In this document: in pieces, positions 20,478-33,559 of the stretch
Numbering within the stretch: position 1 is the stretch's first letter
Layout: every line of letters begins with the position of its first letter
From: Linepithema humile
Taxonomy: Eukaryota; Arthropoda; Insecta; Hymenoptera; Formicidae
Direction of reading: 5' to 3'
Assembly: GCF_040581485.1 (NCBI RefSeq)
Contig: NC_090130.1
Coordinates: forward strand, 31,721,418-31,785,417
Length of the DNA stretch: 64,000 bases
Notes under the pieces: model-generated
What the model was told of the DNA's origin: nothing
The model's database searches: none
What the model saw: only the letters and a program-made list of their open reading frames with translations
Program-made: the position numbers and the translations under genes

Positions 20478-21756
20478 CCATTGTATATATATATATATAT
20501 ATACATACACACATTTGTTATTATTTATATGTAATCGCGAGGTGCATAAACAGATTTTATTAACTTGTTTTTTGATACGAATTGAATATACACTTCGACC
20601 TTTTTTTAATGACGTGTTTCACGTGTGATACGCTATATCTGTAAGAAGATATTACGCTTCCGCTGGCGTTTGTCTTTGTTATATGATCTATGTTTGATCG
20701 TGAGTGTGTGTGTGGGTGTTTTATATCGTTTTTTTATTTATGTTTGTAATTTGAAAGGCGTCTATCGTAATTTTTATGGCTCTGCAACTCTTTGAGAGAA
20801 TCAGTAAAACGAAAACAAATTAGCAAAAAATTCACTTGGTGAGTGATTAGTGCGTGCGTTCTCCTTAACAAATATTTCCTCAAATACCTGCTTCTCATTT
20901 TGCAAATCATTCGGTGAATTAAAGGTGATGCAAAGCGGAAAAAGCGCAGAAGAAATCTCATCGTCTTATCGTCTTATCGTATGATCTGTGTGTTGAATAA
21001 TGCGCAATTTATACGATCAATAATGCGTGCAAGTTCTGTAAATCTAACATTGTTACAGAACATATTTACAGAACATTTTTTGATACCGAATAAACTGACA
21101 GTTCTGATTTTGATAAAGTAATAAAATTTTGATAAAGTTATTCAAAAAAGAAATTGGAAGATTATCGCCTTTGTGGTTCGTAATGATATTGGTATCGTGC
21201 ATCGGTATCGATATTTGTTTGATGAATCACATATTTTATGCATTATTCATAAATTATTGTTTTTATACCATGAATTATACAAACAAATTAAATTTTATGT
21301 TTTTATCATTTATATTATAATTTACGTTTATGAGAAATTTACGATAGATAATGCAATATTGATGATTTGATTGATGTAATTTTGCAACAATTACATTATG
21401 CGGCATGACTTCAATATCTTTAATGACTAAAAAAACTACAAAATATAAAAAATTTACTGTCACTTAAATGTCAATATCACTGAACGATATTGAGGAAAAG
21501 TATTGATACAAGCAAATTCAGCGAGGGTAAATTCAGTTTATGTAATTTTTGTAAATATTAAATAATATTTTTCATTACAAATAATTTACGTATTAAACAA
21601 ATAATAATATTAAATTAACTAAATTTTGACTTTGTTATTGAATTCCTATTTATATCGCTCTATTTTTCTTATTAACTTAAGCACAAAAAAAGCTGCAGCA
21701 GATGATAATTTTTCTGATTTTGATCGTTTAAGATATATATATATTTTAAACGGTTA

Positions 21757-21799
<43 letters not shown>

Positions 21800-23401
21800 T
21801 GTCTTTTCAAACACATTATCCTTTTTATTATATTTACAAGAATTAAATTATTATATTTTATCGAATTACTGTATTGTGTGTGTTATATCAAAAATAATTA
21901 GATTATCATTCTCTACCACACGAGCGACACGTGTCGACGATAGGTGTTTCCTCGTATGATCGCGTTATACGATTCGTGTGCAATGAATCATATTTCGTTT
22001 CGATGCACAATTTGATCAAGCAGAGTAGTGTTATATAACAGCCGACACGGGCTTTTTATGTAATTTTTTATATATTCTAGCACTTTTTTTACATCTGAAT
22101 AGAGCGCAGATTATATTAGGATAATGTTATTTTGAAGTAAAGAATAAATTTCTATTATCTCTCTCTTTATGTCCAAACACATGAATCGAACAATGCTCTT
22201 TGTCATTGTAATTAACTCTTTTAACAAGAAAATTTGAAAGTAAGAAGATCGCGTGTTTGTTGCGTCAATAAAGTGACATTTAGCTGCTTTTATACTGTTA
22301 TGCTTTTATGCTTTTATGTTGCTTTTAAAAACATAGTTTACTGTTCTTAGAATAGAGTTCAAAAAGTGAATCGCTGGCAAAAATTATCCAAATCTACACG
22401 ATATTAGTTTCGTGGATCAGAAATGTATATGTTGTTAATAATTTATTGTTGCATAATAATATTACTTAAATATAAATGTTTAAAAGCAAATTGTAAATAA
22501 AATATAAATAAAAAGCTTCTGGAATTCGTTAAAGAGTGAAAGTTTGGATTTTAGCAAACTCGATATAAAGAAAAAATCTAAGACGATTGCAAATTTTAAA
22601 GGTAGTCGATGTGGTCATGACAAGTGCTGATAGCGTTCATTCGTTATCTTGGGAATAGAATTTCGAGGAGATAACGTGGAGAGAGCCATGGCGTCTCCGG
22701 TCACTGATTATCGTTGTTCTTTTACAGAACCGTGATAGATATAGTTTGTTGCTCAGGAAAGCTACTGGAAAAAAATCACTAATATATAATTATTATTAAT
22801 CACTATATATATATATATTTATCACTATATATAATTATTATTAAAAAATTCGTCTAAATTGCTCAATTTTTTTTAAAATTTTAAATTCAATTTGAATTGC
22901 ACGACAGCAAGTTGTTTCTATATATGTATATAAGGCACAGAATAATTTGCGGGATCCACTTTAAATATATCTTCATATTTAAAATGAATTTCACATATTA
23001 CGAATTCAATCCAAGCTTTAAATAGAACTAAACGCACCGTACATGGAACATGGCGTATAGAAAGTCTCGTCGAAAGGCGATTGTCAGGCTAATCGCCACT
23101 TTTCTCTTCGGACGCTACGATTACAAGACAATAGATTACTTATATACATCTGGTATATGAAATCACGTTGGTTATACCCGACAACGATATTAATATCCTT
23201 AGAGCAAAAGTTCGGTGACCCTTGACATCGACTTACAAGACAATACTGGGCGATTTGCACTTTTGGTGGACCCAGAGAGGGAGGATGACGACGAGAGGAA
23301 AAGGAAGAGGAAGAGAGGGAAGAGCTCACTCGCATCAACCTTGACCTCTGACATCCCCTTTTTCCACCTGCCCCTGTAATTCCCACATACTGATTCTCTT
23401 C

Positions 23402-23429
23402 CCTCCTCCTCCTCCTCCTTCTCCTCCTC

Positions 23430-23472
<43 letters not shown>
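23402..23472. repeat. (TCC)n/(CT)n microsatellite
   Basis: About 32 bp of TCC triplets lead directly into about 40 bp of CT dinucleotides. The Glu/Arg-rich frame on the other strand is a product of the repeat. Confidence 0.95.
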
Positions 23473-23475
<3 letters not shown>

Positions 23476-24294
23476 AGTTCTCGCGTATTCTCCGGTTTCA
23501 ACTCCTTATATACATCTTACTTACGGAAAAAAACCAACGATCGATGTCTAACAAGAGGCACCACCGCTGAAAATAGAAAGTCTCCTGAATGTTGAACCAG
23601 GTTCCTCTCGTCTACGCTCTCGCCTTTAAAACATCCTCGACAGATTGAGGAAATTCGGGTACTGCGCAGGAAGAATTCTGATAGAGCTCCTGACCGATAT
23701 ATTATGAACCTCTTCCCTGAAATATTTTCCACATTCTCTTACAATTTGTTTTCATTAATTTAACTGCCTGCGTTAAACTTTTTCAAAATTTAAATCCCCA
23801 CAATTGAACAATATAATATAAGCTAATAAATAGTTTTTTATATATTGAATTTTAAAAATAAAGAGTAATATGTCTATTTTTAAATTGTAATAAAAATAAA
23901 CACAAATTTGTTAAAATAATATTAAAATTACTTATAAGAGTAAAATATTCAGCTGTTAACAAAAGAAATTATCACAATTTTGTCAAATTTGTATAAAATT
24001 TATTTAATTAATAAATCCTTAATTTTAAAAATCGTAATATTTAAATTTTAAATATATTGTAACAAAGAAAATAAATTTTATTAAATAATGAAATTGATTG
24101 ATCGATGCAAAAAAAAGTATAGATACAATTAGTAAAAATTGCACATTGTAAATTTATTGATTTGTGACATTTATGCAAAGAATAGTCTCATCCGTTATTC
24201 TATCTATAAAAATATCGAATTTTATCTAATATGTGCATAAACAAAACATCTGATGATAAAATAGGTATTGCAAATAGCAATTGTCGAGCTACGA

Positions 24295-24453
24295 TCAGTC
24301 ATGACAGTCCGACAGTCTCATCATTAAAATATCGATAACACTACCAGTTTTGTGCCTGCCGCAATCTCGTGGCAAGTCGTGTAAGCCACTTACAGACGAT
24401 GTAGCAAAAATACAGCAGAAGATAAGTAATATTTTATATTTACGCCACTTGCT
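24295..24453 (-). CDS. Candidate signal-peptide exon or small secreted ORF
   Basis: From an internal ATG at 24453 the minus strand encodes MTSKWRKYKILLIFCCIFAT, a basic start followed by a hydrophobic core. It continues SSVSGLHDLPRDCGRHKTGS and ends with MMRLSDCHD and a stop. It looks like a signal peptide plus a short tail with two cysteines. A perfect GTAAGT donor lies inside it (at the SVSG codons), so it could also be the first exon of a longer secreted protein. I do not recognise it and found no following exon. Confidence 0.2.
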   Translation of the reverse strand, partial: SKWRKYKILLIFCCIFATSSVSGLHDLPRDCGRHKTGSVIDILMMRLSDCHD

Positions 24454-25470
24454 AGTCATAGATTCTTGATGAATTGTCTCATTCAAGATAAGTTGATTGA
24501 GCAAAAATCAGTTGACTGAAAGATTGATTAAGAAAAGAAATGAAACAAGTTCAATGTTATTGAACGGTCAACATTTTATAAAAAACATGTAGCAACAATT
24601 ATATTAATAATATTTATTACTGCTATAATATTAATGTTTAAAATTGCAGAGTATTATAATAAGGACTCTAATATTTTTTATAATTAAATTATTATTTGCA
24701 GTAGTTTTATCATATTCATATTTAATTAAATTTAACATTAAATTTTTTTAGTTTATCTTTTTTCAATAAACTCTTCCTGCGTAACAATTGTGTATAATTT
24801 ATATTGTAAAATTCCAAAAATCTGCAGAGGTATATGTAAAATAGATTATATAAGATAATAAATGATATTGCAAATGATATTTGAAGAAGCAATAGCTTTG
24901 TCAATGCTAAGGTGCTCGTTACATGTTGTATTTCAAATGTTGTTTTCATCATTAAAGAGTTGCGTACTTGCTCTATAATAATTATTGCATTTGCATATTG
25001 CATTGGTAAATACTGAACACTTTGAATAATAGCATTACTATTATGTTATAAATGTATTTTTCTATCGGTGTATAACTGCATCACTGATTTCCGCATTCTT
25101 TTCCAGATACGTAATCCTCCAATATTTTCTAATGTTTTTAGATATCTGTAGAATAGAAAATTCTAAAAAATATGTAAAATTGTAAAATATATAATAAAAA
25201 TAATATTATTTGTGTATTACGCGATAGATATGCAATTTTGGCACTGATTATTTTAACACTGATTTTTCATTATGTCTTTTGTTTGTATTTCAAATTAAAA
25301 ATAATGATTAAATAAATTTGGTACAAGTTTCTTGAATCTTCATTAAGATATTGCCAACATCGAAGGAAGAAATACATACGAGACGAAGAGTCATTTTATT
25401 TGTTCTTGTTGACTAAAAGATGAATTATCTATTTAAACTATCTATTTTTATTTGGCCATTCAATTGTGTT

Positions 25471-25768
25471 AGAAGAAATATATATTTTGCTACGCGCTAT
25501 TACTTACGCTTTGGTTCTTAATAGTTCTTTCCCTATAAAAAAAAAGAAGATTAAATTTGTGACTAAATAACCAAGATTAATATTTACAAATTTTTCAGTT
25601 TTTGTATTTTTGCATGGCCAAATAAAAATACAAAGACTGATCAATTTGTAAATATTAACCTTGGTTATTTAATCTCAAATTTAATCTTTCTTTTTTTTTT
25701 TAAGGAATAAAGCTATTAAGAACCAAAGTAATGGCGTAAGTAATGGCGCGCAGCAAAATATAAGAAGG
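25471..25768. repeat. Long imperfect inverted repeat (about 300 bp hairpin)
   Basis: The left arm (about 25471-25605) contains TTTTGCTACGCGCTATTACT, GGTTCTTAATAG and AAGATTAAATTTG. The right arm (about 25620-25768) contains their complements in reverse order. The loop is short, around 25606-25620. There are small indels and mismatches but the pairing runs the whole length. It could be a MITE or a hairpin-RNA source. No target duplication was identified. Confidence 0.75.
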
Positions 25769-25975
25769 TTATTTTACTTATTTCTGATTGAGAATATCAA
25801 AGATAAAATCTTCTAATATTTAAGTGTTTTTACTTTTACATTTATTTCTTTAAAGTTCTGCTGAAGCAGAAACTATTATATTTTTATGAGTCATCTAGTA
25901 TACGCATTTGGAATCAGTTTCATTTTCAAAATGCTGTTTGTGTACGAACGAAAAAAAAACCCAGTAAACATTCGA

Positions 25976-26310
25976 TACCCTATGTATATATATGGAATAT
26001 CCATAATGTGAAAAAAATGTACTGTATATACTATGTACATACATAGAATATACCTCATGTGCATGCCACAAATGTGTATTGCACATTCTTGCAATATATT
26101 CCATGTATATACCACGAATGTACACTGCATATCTTTGGAATATACGTATGTATGTACTATGGACATCCTATGTACATACATGTGGTAATTATTTCACATA
26201 CATAAGATATGCGCTGTATATACTTTTCACATTCTCTGTATATACATAGAATATACAATATCCATATATGTATATACATAGGACGTACATAGAATGTCCT
26301 AATGTTTATT
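25976..26310. repeat. Degenerate minisatellite-like region
   Basis: Loosely repeated units of TATGTACATACATAGAATATACC and related forms recur across about 330 bp. The units have diverged too far to state a clean period. The open frames here, rich in Tyr, Ile, His and Met, follow from this composition. Confidence 0.45.
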
Positions 26311-27358
26311 GGGAAGTAAGTCCTATGCTTTACTCAGTGCGCTTTATTGATGCAACGCACACATGCGTATAAAAATGCGTCATGATGCATTCGAACGAAG
26401 ACAAAAGAACGCGATTTCTTCATACACGAAAATAAGCAATTTTTATCACTGCGTTTTTTACGGTCGTGATGTCACGTATGCGATTTGATTATCGCCAGAT
26501 AATCAAAAGAGAGACGTGCGAAACGTAAATCAAATTTTTTCGAGTCTTGATGCATAAAAGTTTCCTTGCAAATTGTTGTAAGTTACAGATTTATTTTTTA
26601 TTTTTTCACAACCGAGTTAATAAAGTAATATTTTAAGATAATTTTTTTCGAAGCTATGCTAAAACTTATATCATCTTTGTGCTAGCACAGAATAAAATTA
26701 ATCAATTTTTTTATTGTCGTAAACGTATGTGTGTACATATATAATAAATTATTTATTCGATATTACATCAATGGTTAAAGTATCAATATTTCTACACACG
26801 TGTATCATTAAATGTAAAAAATTGAAGTTACTTTTTATATAGATGATTTTACGTATGTAGTATCTTGATATCTTCGTATAAAAAAAAGACCTTCGGTCAG
26901 GATCTGTACTGTATCATTTTCATTTTTATTTTATAGTTTATTGTTACGTTTTATTTATTTGTGAACAAACAAAAAAAAATACAATAAAAATTCTATAAAT
27001 AAAACTTGCTTCCCTTGATAGGATTAAGTATTTTAATAAAATAATTTTTTAATGAAATTTAGACAATTTATTAAACAAATGATCTAATTATTGAGCATTA
27101 ATTTTACTCTCTCCGAATTATTTCGGATAGCAAAAGAAATAGTGTGTGACCACACTTTCTATGTATATTCGTTATTTTTATATCAACACTATAAATTGTG
27201 TAGTTACATCACGATATTCTCAAGTTAGTCGAGCCTTGCCTTGCAAGTTATTCCTAAACAGTAATGAGCAACAAGTTTGCCTTCGTTGTTGATTTTTACT
27301 ATCTTGAAATGATTGTCATGGTTCATTGTTCTGCGTGGTCAGGGTAGAGCAGAACAGG

Positions 27359-27382
27359 GCGACCTTGCATGATCAAGGTCGC
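27359..27382 (+). promoter_or_regulatory. Palindromic nuclear-receptor-type site upstream of lipase gene 1
   Basis: CAAGGTCGC at 27374-27382 is preceded by its inverse GCGACCTTG at 27359-27367, with six bases between. TCAAGGTCG matches the monomer site of FTZ-F1/SF-1 and ERR receptors. It lies about 190 bp upstream of the start codon, so it is either promoter or 5' UTR. The function is inference. Confidence 0.4.
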
Positions 27383-27571
27383 TGGTACTGTAGCCGAGTC
27401 TTCTTCGTGGATCGAGCTTTGCAACGTATCATTGGACTTTTCGATCTCGGACGGTGCAACACATCTGCGCTGCACAACGCCAAGTTACACAGCTCGGGTA
27501 AACGTGATATCCTCGTCGCTAAACGGCTCTCCGAATCCCAGTTCGTCGTTGATTTCCCTCTGCAAAGAACA

Positions 27572-30500
27572 ATGTGGAAGAGGTGGAAGTTCTGCTACAT
27601 TTTGCTACATCTGTGCGTGGGAGCGTGGGGTCAGAAAACCGCCCTTGATACGCCATTTAACATCAGATTCCTTCGCGCCTTTCGGAATTGGAGTTTTAAC
27701 GCTTTTGGTATGTATGATAAGAGAGATATAAGAGTAATACAAAAACCAAACTCATCTTTTTGCATTTTCTTTGAAGTTGAAGAGTGGAAGTGCCAGCCAA
27801 TTACTATTCACAGGCACAGTTGTATATTTTTTTAATTCTTCTTTTGAAATGTAAAGTCAAGAGTGCACACTCATTCTGCATCTTATTGTCAGCATAATTT
27901 TCAGGCACGAAAAATTTTAGACCCTATGAGTTTCTTAAGACAATGAGAAATTTCCAAATTTATTACAAATTTTGAAAATCAGAAACATTTGGAGTTTTGT
28001 GAAAAAACGTGTGTTCGAATATTTGTGTACGTTCGAATCAATTACGTCCTGAAAAATAAAAAGCACAACGGATATAACACAAATATAGAAGAAATACATA
28101 CATATGATACATCTTATATGACAAATTCTTATTATTTGTGTCTTATTTTTAGTGTTTTTTATTCTTTCTTATGTCGGCTGTTATTATATCTAGATAATCG
28201 CTACGGTTTTTTATCATATTTTTATCTTTCACAGCTGTATATCTATTGAAAATCATCATGCGTTACTACGTTACACTAAACAATCGTGAACTATCTAAAA
28301 ATTTATATTGTACAATATGTTATTTGCTACACACGATAAGTCAAGATAGAATGCGAGAATTATCTTCATTTGCACAAACGTGAATAGAATATTTTAAGTA
28401 TCATATTTATAAGCAAGGGTTCTATTTTTAAATAAAGATATAAGTGTAAGATATATTTTAAATCAAAGGAGACCATAATCACAAAATAATAGTACGATAT
28501 GTCTAGAAAAACATTGGTTATAGTTTGCAATGCAAATTTTGGATAATTATTCTGTGACAGAGATACATGTGCTATATGTTCTTGATTAAACTATTAGCTA
28601 TTTGCTCTCAGCTATTTGCAATTTTTTACAAAGTTATTTTGCATCTGTTTATTAATACTTTTTCACTGATCTCGCCAATTTAGCTTGGATAAAAAAACAA
28701 AAAAAAAAAGACTTCCAACTCATTGTCAGTTTAAAGGAAGCGGTTTCTCTCCGGCAAACACGACAAACGAATGTAACTCGCGTTTTCGCAAAGCTTCTTC
28801 CTACTTCGTTAGACTGCTCTTTTGCATAATTCATTGTTGTAACCGGTATAATTTGATGTACATACCGGATTACGTGCGCATTATTCCAGACTATATCGTT
28901 ATTTAGTAAAGTATTATTTTCATTTATTAAGTGCTTTTGTTTATCAAGTATTTTTTACTTTTTAATTTATTTGTATACGTGCTACATTGAACATAAATGA
29001 ATACTTTCTTTTTACTTATCGCACCGCTTGTGCAATTATTATATGTAATTTGTTAATTTTACAGGTAAAACAGGAACAGAGGAAAGATTCCTGCAAATCG
29101 CAAAAGAAGCAAACAAAATACAAAAAACCGTTCCCGACCATATTCCGTTTCCTTGCAATGTTACAGGTGAAATATTTCATAGTTATTCATATATTATTCA
29201 CAATTATTTTCTTATCAATAATTATTCGAAATTGTCTCATCGTTATTCTTATGATTAGCGCAAATGTATGTATTTATTTTTATCACAAAAATAATACTTT
29301 TATAAAAAACTTCACATTTCATGATTTCTATTTTCAAATTGTTAAAACTGCTTGTAAAAATAGTGACAGGTGATGACATGACATTTCATTTTTAATGCAT
29401 TATATTTATTATATTAATAGCAGAATTTAGCAAATATTATTATTGAAATTTTGTAATTTTCAATATTGTATTTTTATAATTAAATCTTAGAACCCTAATG
29501 AATTAAAATTTTACTACAAAAAATCTTCTTAAATAAACTGAAAAATGTGGTTTTGTCTCAATTAGAAGTTATTTGACAAATATGACAATATTTCTGTTGC
29601 AGAAAAGTCAACTCAATAGTTTGACCAAAGTTGATGAAATAAATTATTGTAAAAAATATAAAATAAAAGTAGGACATCATTTCTTTATTTAGTGTTACAT
29701 GATTTATATAAATAATAAATTTCAGGTAGTCGATCGCCCGAGGTGCCGAATTCAGTGCATAAATTAAGACCGGGTGACATTGATGTCATTGCCGCGATGG
29801 GCGACTCGCTTACAGCTGGAGCCGGAGTTTTCGCAAGCAATGTATTACAAATTTTAATAGAAAATAGAGGAGTTTCTGCGACAGGAGGAGGTCAAGGCAC
29901 ATGGAGGCAATATCTAACTCTTCCTAATATAATCAAGGCAAGTATTTGTCATTTAGCAATCGATATACATGTATATATTTACAAAAAAAATAAAAATTTA
30001 ACCCACTGATGATATTATGTGTGATAATAAATTCCCAAATAAAATATTTAAATATAAATTCTAATATTTCTATATAATTCTGAATTGTATTACAATTGAA
30101 TACAATCAAAATTATAGAAATATTATAATTTATATTTGGATATTTTGTTTTGCATTTTATTGTCATAATAATCCATAAGAAGATCAGTTCCATCTGTTGG
30201 ACAGAAATATGATGTTAATCTTATGCTAATATCAATAATGTTGTAATCAATAATACATTCGTTGTTGCATTAAATCATAAGATTCAACACATTACGTTGG
30301 ATTACGTACAGCAGGAAAAATTTTTGATTGTTGCCGTTTTACATATACCGGGATTTATAATGTCTTTTTAATATTTAGTAATATTTTGGTACTTTGTAGT
30401 AAAATATATAAATACAATTCTTTTACACAAAAAATAAATAGACATTTATTTCGATGGCAATTTTTTCCCAAGCTTTTGTATGCATGTGTATTCCACTCAG

Positions 30501-33498
30501 TTCTTAATTTTTTGTGTAAAAGTTCCATATTACTTTACTTTGTTTTAAATACTAAAATTATTAAATATATTTAAAAAAAATTATAAATCTTAATACTGAT
30601 AAAATGGTGACAAGAAATGTTTTCTGCATCTCATGATTTAATGGAGTACCGAATGGATTGTTGCAACATTATTGTTACTAGCATGACATTAACATTACAT
30701 TTCTACCTAACAGATGGAATTGACCTTTTTGTGGATTCTCGATCCGTTTCTCACTTTGTATTTTGAAGATTTATGGAGTGTACACCATAAGTTACTGCCT
30801 CTTAAGTTTTGAACCGTTGATTAATAGGCAACGCAATTATCGATTCGTGATATCATGACGATTCTGATCGTATTAATATCTTCGTTACATGTATTCATGA
30901 ATTGATTTTACATTGCATAACGTTATTCACGTCTTTTTCAGTACATTCTTTCTCCAATTGTAGTGTCGTATTAACGTATTATATAATGATTATGTAAGAA
31001 GAAAAAAAAAGACAAACATATTTTTTATATTTAAAAGTTCGGCATCTGACGATTAACAGTTAGTCTTCAGGATGTACTTAATATAAGACAGTTAACGCTT
31101 TTACATCCTTTATTTCTTTAATATTAATAAATAATTCTCTTATTAAAAAAATTTTTTTTTTAAATTTATTTTTATTTGTTACATTATTTTTAAATTATTA
31201 TTATTATTATTTTTAAAAAATTTAGGATTAATGTAAAAAATTTTTTTCTACTTTCCCGTACGCATAAATTTGAAAAATTATAATTGAACCGGTTTTATCC
31301 CCAGTAAAAGTACTAAAGCAAAGGTATTAAGTACCTCATCATTTTACAATATCCCGCTTTATGAAACCCTGGATGTACAATTATTTTATTTTGAAGCTAA
31401 AAATTTTCAAAATATGTAAATATTTCAATCTTAAAACTATATCCATGATGTATATATCTAATGTCGTTTAAGTATCTCAGTTTCTGAGAATGGGTACCTG
31501 TGACACCGGTGATAACAGTGGCTGATTTCTATCTCTATGTTGTTTTTCATAATAATACCTTACTAACTCTCGCTTTACCATTAGTAGTTGAAAATTAATT
31601 AATTAATTACGAATTAATTCGTAAATCGAGGTGCACTCCTGTATGTAATATAAAAAATTTATATTATATATTACGGCTTGTGAGTTAAAGTGTAATTCGG
31701 TAGTAATTGTGCACAAAGTGTGTGTCGAATTTTTTTATCTTTAAAACATATATCGAATTTTAATATATTGAATTTTCCTTTATATTAGGAATTCAACCCC
31801 AATTTGATAGGATATGCTTTGGGAGATTCTTTGGCGTCTCACGAAGCATCGCAGTTGAACGTCGCTGAATCCGGTGCTTGGTCCCAGGATATGCCTTACA
31901 TGGCGGAAATACTCGTCAAAAGAATTAAAAGAGATCGGAGGATAGATCTGCAGAAACATTGGAAGGTTTGTTATGCTCAATAATCTGTTACAAATTTGAA
32001 CAACGAGAGCGTGCAATGTTTATGTTATTTTAATTTATTTGGTTGAGATGTGTTTTATATCGTAATTAAATTAACAACGGGCCACTCCATTTAGAAAATA
32101 TAAGAAAATATAAGCCTGCGTAAAAATTTATTGATTTACTTAATTTAATTAAAAATTAATTTAAAATTTACTGTTTTATCGTTGCGTAAAAATTTATTGT
32201 GTCATAAACTCTTAATTTTTTACGAATATTCTTTGTTAATACATTCTGTGTATTCACAACAAATCCTAGCTTTATCTAATCTGTCCCAGATTTTGTTACT
32301 TTTGATTATTAACTATTATATGGTGTTCTTGATATCAAATGGTATTATATTATATATTGATAATAATAAATCTGATTTACAGTTCATTTCACTGATGATC
32401 GGAAGTAATGACTTTTGTACTGAACTATGTTGGGTTCCGTCACCTTGGTCAGTTCTTGAAAAGCACAAAGCTGATTTACTGCAGGTGTTGCGGACACTGA
32501 GAGATAATTTGCCGCGAACTTTCGTGGCGTTGATTCCACCACCACATTTGAAAGCTCTGCTCAAGGCTGCTAAGGACAGAAGATCGCTCTCATGTTTCCT
32601 CACAACGGATTTGGAATGCTCTTGTCTGTTTGGTCTTGCATTTCAAAAATCTATACCGTTATATTATGAAATTATGACACGGTAAGCAATAGAATCATGA
32701 CTTTATTATTTTTTATCAAATATTATAATAATTATGTGTGATCATGTAATTTAATTTGCGCTTAAATGTAACGCCAGTAACGCATTACAAAATATTTTAA
32801 TAATAATATTGAAATTAATATTATTGAGAATAAAATGCAGATTAATTAAAAATTTGAAAATATATTTTTAGATGGCAACAGATAGACATAGAAATTGCTG
32901 CTCTCCCAGAATTCCAGAGAGACGATTTTGCAGTTGTAGCCCAACCTATCCTGTTGGAAGCATTCATACCACTTGCTTCAGATGGATATAGTGATATGAC
33001 ATATCTAAGTAGTGATTGTTTCCACGTTAGTCAAAAGGCCAACGCTCTATGTAAGTTTTAACTTTCCTTTAGTTAGAAAGTGTATGTACTGCATAAATAG
33101 CTAATTTATCAAAATTAAAAATTATGTTATTTTATTTATTTTATTATTTAATCGTAGCGTTTCTAGTTATCATAAAAATGTCTCGCATTGCAATTAATAT
33201 AAAGAAACAGTAACTTGTGTCTGTATTATATCTGATCCGCGCAAATTTTTATCTTGCCAAATCTTTAAATATGTTTTGTTCAGAACAAAATTTTAATTCA
33301 GTTTGAAATGTATTTGTTAAAGATGTGTACTTGTCAAAGATGTATCTTTCTTGTACTTTTACAGATGCAAACGGAATATGGAACAATTTGTTGGAGCCAG
33401 TGGGTTCTAAAAAGACGAAATGGTCCAATTTGTTCGAATCATTTCACTGTCCGACGTCGGAGAGACCCTATCTGACTACAATCTTAAATTCAAAATAA
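27572..33498 (+). CDS. Secreted phospholipase B1-like GDSL/SGNH hydrolase, copy 1
   Basis: Exons 27572-27707, 29065-29166, 29726-29937, 31789-31965, 32383-32681, 32872-33050 and 33365-33498 join in frame to give 412 residues. The protein starts MWKRWKFCYILLHLCVGAWG, a signal peptide. Block I is MGDSLTAG with catalytic Ser107 and block III is GSND at 216-219. The catalytic pair Asp357 and His360 lies in DCFHVSQKAN. The HKLRPGDIDV, GYALGDSLASHEASQLNVAE and LLEPVG segments are typical of the metazoan phospholipase B1 family, which removes acyl chains from phospholipids and related esters. No membrane anchor is visible at the C-terminus (TILNSK end), so it is probably secreted. Intron 3 begins with GC. 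AATAAA lies at 33547-33552. The long upstream frame was rejected as the start because MWKRW begins the only signal peptide. Confidence 0.93.
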
Positions 33499-33559
33499 TA
33501 GAATCTTTAGCAAAACTAGTTGCTCTCGTGAGAAATATCGGTACTTAATAAAGGAAATA

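Larger units (their letters stand above)
14450..27300. other. Long AT-rich spacer between Sam-S and the first lipase gene
   Basis: No convincing gene is seen over almost 13 kb. The stretch holds TA microsatellites (19159-19203, 20341-20368, 20484-20502, 21759-21794), a TCC/CT repeat, a repeat fragment at 20369-20477, an ACTGAGAAAA-ended element, a long inverted repeat and a degenerate minisatellite. Less AT-rich islands near 15900-16090 and 19850-20220 could be regulatory, but show no specific motif that I can support. Confidence 0.6.

Noticed and set aside
23339..23356. Possible direct-repeat nuclear receptor site in TGACCTCTGACAT
   Set aside because: One half-site is good and the other weak. 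It lies in a spacer next to a microsatellite and far from any gene.
27326..27571. N-terminal extension of lipase 1 upstream of MWKRW
   Set aside because: The frame is open upstream, but the extension would bury the only signal peptide and contains no conserved sequence, so it was treated as 5' UTR.
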